Assembly (NCBI GenBank): GCA_016218275.1
Contig: JACREK010000067.1
Coordinates: 1-6,708 of the forward strand
Direction: 5' to 3'
Length of the DNA: 6,708 nucleotides
DNA from: Candidatus Gottesmanbacteria bacterium
GTDB lineage: Bacteria > Patescibacteriota > Microgenomatia > 2-02-FULL-39-11
The notes under the pieces are model-generated. The model was not told the origin of the DNA. It saw only the letters and a program-made list of their open reading frames with translations, and made no database searches. The position numbers and the translations under genes were made by a program. Below are positions 5,282 to 6,708 of the stretch, in pieces. How positions within the stretch are numbered: position 1 is the stretch's first letter; every line of letters begins with the position of its first letter.

Positions 5282-5299
5282 TTCAACTTTATGATATAG

Positions 5300-5305
5300 T
5301 ATAAC
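5300..5305 (+). promoter_or_regulatory. probable -10 box of rpmB
   Basis: TATAAC lies 8 nt before the rpmB ATG, which would put the transcription start within a few bases of the start codon. No good -35 hexamer is found at 17 nt. The overlapping - strand TATACT (5303-5298) could serve the divergent four-helix-bundle gene. Confidence 0.4.
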
Positions 5306-5313
5306 ACATTATT

Positions 5314-5694
5314 ATGGCATCCCACTGCATGCATTGTCATAAAGGTAGAGGAACAGGTCACATGGTTTCTCATGCAAAGAACAGGCTAAAACGGTTTTTT
5401 CTTCCCAATTTACAGACACTGAAAGTTTTGCAAAACGGGGCTTTGGTACGCGTTATACTTTGCACCAGTTGTATCAAAAGATTGAAAAAAGACGGTCATC
5501 TGAGAAATTTTTTCCTTAAAAAATATGTTGCCGCAGAGGCTGTAGTGAAGCCGTCTCTTCCCAAGACTCCAAAGAAAGAGAAAGTTCAAAAAGAGGAAGT
5601 CAAAAAAGTGAAATTGGAAAAGAAAGAAAAGAAAGAAGAAGAAAAACCCCGCAAAACCCTCGACATCGCCTCAATCGTAGGAAAGAAAAGTTGA
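5314..5694 (+). CDS. rpmB: 50S ribosomal protein bL28, zinc-ribbon type with charged C-terminal tail
   Basis: A 126-residue protein. Residues 1-65 are bL28, a component of the large ribosomal subunit: CMHCHKGRGTGHMVSHAKNR, then a KRFFLPNLQ block (26-34), then a second pair CTSC. The four cysteines C5, C8, C50 and C53 form a CxxC...CxxC zinc-binding set, so this is the zinc-containing form. Residues about 80-126 are an extension of Lys, Glu, Val and Pro (KKEKVQKEEVKK and similar), likely disordered, ending in a non-repetitive TLDIASIVGKKS. Usual bL28 is about 60-80 residues, so the tail is about 50 residues of extra. The start is ATG at 5314, with TATAAC just upstream and no Shine-Dalgarno, suggesting a leaderless message. 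The TGA stop is 2 nt from that of the convergent PIN toxin gene. Confidence 0.92.
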   Translation: MASHCMHCHKGRGTGHMVSHAKNRLKRFFLPNLQTLKVLQNGALVRVILCTSCIKRLKKDGHLRNFFLKKYVAAEAVVKPSLPKTPKKEKVQKEEVKKVKLEKKEKKEEEKPRKTLDIASIVGKKS

Positions 5695-5696
5695 TC

Positions 5697-6086
5697 TCAG
5701 CCTTTTATCCTCTTTTCTTTATAGAATTCATCAAAAGATAAAATTCCGTCGAGTTTGTAGTAATTTAGGGTAGCAAGATTGGCGCAATCCACAAAGGAGG
5801 TGCCTTTTTTGGTTTGCGCGAGGAATAGTTTCCAGGCTAGACTTTCTATGTTGGAATCTAAAATAATTAATTTATTCACCAATTCATTTAGCCTAGTGTA
5901 GAATAACTTTGCTCTTATCATTCCAAATCTTTTACTCACCACGGTCGTCGATTCCTGAGAAACTATATTTAGAACATGAAGGGTTTCTTTATATATTTTT
6001 TGAAATAATATAATGGCTTTATCGTGGCTTGCATCTTCTTTGTTTGCAAGAGCAATGAGGAAATCTGAATCAAGAAGCAAGTTCAT
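5697..6086 (-). CDS. PIN-domain toxin (VapC-like ribonuclease)
   Basis: A 129-residue PIN-domain protein, the toxin half of a type II toxin-antitoxin pair. Such proteins are Mg2+-dependent RNases that cut tRNA, rRNA or mRNA. The acidic site is complete: D6 in LLLDSDFLIAL, E45 in IVSQESTTVV, D100 in SFVDCANLA, and D119 in ILSFDEFY. Length is normal. The start is ATG at 6086, which overlaps the TGA of the antitoxin gene (ATGA), so translation is coupled, the usual antitoxin-first order. The upstream region is purine-rich but has no clear Shine-Dalgarno. It ends 2 nt from the rpmB stop with no room for a terminator between them. The RNA target cannot be told from sequence. Confidence 0.85.
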   Translation of the reverse strand: MNLLLDSDFLIALANKEDASHDKAIILFQKIYKETLHVLNIVSQESTTVVSKRFGMIRAKLFYTRLNELVNKLIILDSNIESLAWKLFLAQTKKGTSFVDCANLATLNYYKLDGILSFDEFYKEKRIKG

Positions 6087-6343
6087 TTTTTTCTATTTTT
6101 CTTCTCGTAAGGTTCCACATATAAGTAATAATCTATATTAGAGGATAAATCCTTCGGACCACCTTTGAGCACTCCCACAAAATCTTTCCAAGCGTCAAAT
6201 TTTCTTCTTTTCTTTGTTTTTTTCTCCACAACAACTTTTGCTCCTTCGCGTATAAGTTCAGAAAAATTCATGCCGGAAGTTGCGGATAAGAGCTTGAGGT
6301 TTCGATAAAGATCCTCCGGTAAGTAAACTTGTGTTCTGATCAT
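6083..6343 (-). CDS. ribbon-helix-helix antitoxin (CopG-like) of the PIN toxin
   Basis: An 86-residue antitoxin and autorepressor. The N-terminal ribbon-helix-helix DNA-binding domain is MIRTQVYLPEDLYRNLKLLS (1-20) followed by SGMNFSELIREGAKVV (23-38). The first strand IRTQVYL would enter the DNA major groove as a dimer. A basic hinge (KKTKKRRK) leads to the C-terminal part (FDAWKDFVGVLKGGP, then NIDYYLY), which in this class wraps the PIN toxin. ATG at 6343 is chosen because the fold begins there and the promoter -10 box ends 9 nt upstream. A longer in-frame reading to 6406 would run back through the promoter and is unlikely. The stop overlaps the toxin start by 4 nt. Confidence 0.85.
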   Translation of the reverse strand: MIRTQVYLPEDLYRNLKLLSATSGMNFSELIREGAKVVVEKKTKKRRKFDAWKDFVGVLKGGPKDLSSNIDYYLYVEPYEKKNRKK

Positions 6344-6352
6344 AGTGTCCGG

Positions 6353-6381
6353 ATTATATGTTGTATGTCGTATGTTGTCAA
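6353..6381 (-). promoter_or_regulatory. consensus promoter of the toxin-antitoxin operon
   Basis: TTGACA (6381-6376), 17 nt, TATAAT (6358-6353): a 12-of-12 match to the sigma70 consensus with ideal spacing. The -10 box ends 9 nt before the antitoxin ATG, so the mRNA should start 1-3 nt before the start codon. Such a strong promoter fits a gene pair held down by autorepression. Confidence 0.8.
6357..6377. promoter_or_regulatory. three heptamer direct repeats, candidate antitoxin operator
   Basis: TATGTTG (6357-6363), TATGTCG (6364-6370) and TATGTTG (6371-6377) are head-to-tail and fill the promoter spacer, touching both hexamers. Ribbon-helix-helix antitoxins commonly bind such short iterated half-sites and block RNA polymerase. 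The role is inferred from position. Confidence 0.5.
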
Positions 6382-6420
6382 GTGGCGACCACGATAAACC
6401 GTCCACTCTTTGTGCATAGA

Positions 6421-6708
6421 CTAAGTTATTAAGTCAGGCTGAAATCCGGTCCAGATTGAATAGTCTCCTAACAGTTCCATTATAAACTTTTTTACTAGAA
6501 TTTCATGCACAAAATGCACCTTTCCGCCCCGTTTTTCTAAAATATGCATTTTATCAGCAGATCCTCGGCCTTCCATAAGAACGTCCAGCGGGACTGGTTT
6601 ATATTCCGGTTCCTGTGAATTTTCCTTTGGGGTTTGTTTGGTTATGATATCAAAGGCCGAGTCTGCCACTTTGTTATCTTCTGCTCCTATTAAAAAAATA
6701 CCGTCATA
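6421..6708 (-). CDS. C-terminal part of an unrecognised protein (5' end outside window)
   Basis: The frame is open from the right edge (first visible residues YDGYFLIGAEDNKVADSAFD) to the TAG at 6423-6421, about 95 residues. An internal GTG at 6669 is possible as a start, but the frame continues past it to the edge, so the gene is most likely cut. The visible part has a hydrophilic linker (TKQTPKENSQEPEYKP), a segment VPLDVLMEGRGSADKMHILE, and a C-terminal part with KVHFVHEILVKKFIMELLGD followed by YSIWTGFQPDLIT. No membrane segment or catalytic motif was recognised, and I cannot assign a family. It is on the same strand as the toxin-antitoxin pair and ends 40 nt upstream of its -35 box. Confidence 0.55.
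   Translation of the reverse strand, partial: YDGIFLIGAEDNKVADSAFDIITKQTPKENSQEPEYKPVPLDVLMEGRGSADKMHILEKRGGKVHFVHEILVKKFIMELLGDYSIWTGFQPDLIT

Noticed and set aside
6382..6392. GTGG-CGA-CCAC palindrome just upstream of the toxin-antitoxin -35 box
   Set aside because: Arms of 4 bp are too short to distinguish from chance.
6344..6406. Longer antitoxin starting at 6406
   Set aside because: The extra 21 codons would span the -35 and -10 boxes, while the ribbon-helix-helix fold begins at the ATG at 6343.

Overview
The window looks like a chromosomal piece of a Candidate Phyla Radiation (Patescibacteria) bacterium, probably Microgenomates-like. This is inference. It rests on the small, tightly packed AT-rich genes, a zinc-ribbon ribosomal protein bL28 with a long Lys/Glu tail, an S23-type four-helix-bundle protein, a RAYT-type IS200-like transposase, and many short dispersed repeats. 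TGA serves as a normal stop in several genes (rpmB, the PIN toxin, its antitoxin, the four-helix-bundle gene), so the UGA-glycine code of Gracilibacteria/Absconditabacteria is not in use.

Layout. Positions 1-290 (+) hold the C-terminal end of an unrecognised protein. A 65-codon gene (357-554, -) faces it and has a good sigma70-type promoter. At 616-1487 lies a transposase unit: a Y1/HUH (RAYT-like) transposase at 723-1427 (+) with a REP-like palindrome on each side, a third copy inside its own coding sequence, and a 32-bp direct repeat at each outer end. The inner direct repeat forms the last codons of the converging P-type Ca2+-ATPase (4142 down to 1455, -). Upstream of the ATPase on the same strand are a 100-bp AAATCCAAA-rich spacer, a site-2 (M50) membrane protease (4886-4242) and a four-helix-bundle protein (5248-4883). 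The last two overlap by 4 nt and are probably translationally coupled. rpmB (5314-5694, +) is divergent from them and ends 2 nt from a converging toxin-antitoxin pair: PIN toxin 6086-5697 and ribbon-helix-helix antitoxin 6343-6083. That pair has a consensus promoter carrying three heptamer repeats. The right edge (6421-6708, -) is the C-terminal part of an unrecognised protein.

The most notable theme is repeat sequence taken into coding sequence. A perfect 13-bp inverted repeat spanning exactly 36 nt (12 codons) sits in the nucleotide-binding domain of the ATPase. A 25-nt palindrome sits inside the transposase gene and matches the palindromes flanking it. Four perfect copies of an octamer (AATAACCC) are read through in the membrane protease. 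A 32-bp repeat encodes the ATPase C-terminus. This recalls the Rickettsia palindromic elements, but here several unrelated repeat types appear within 7 kb. Start sites of three genes lie only 8-20 nt from their -10 boxes, suggesting leaderless or near-leaderless mRNAs. No CRISPR array, tRNA or rRNA was seen, and no gene-free stretch exceeds 300 bases.
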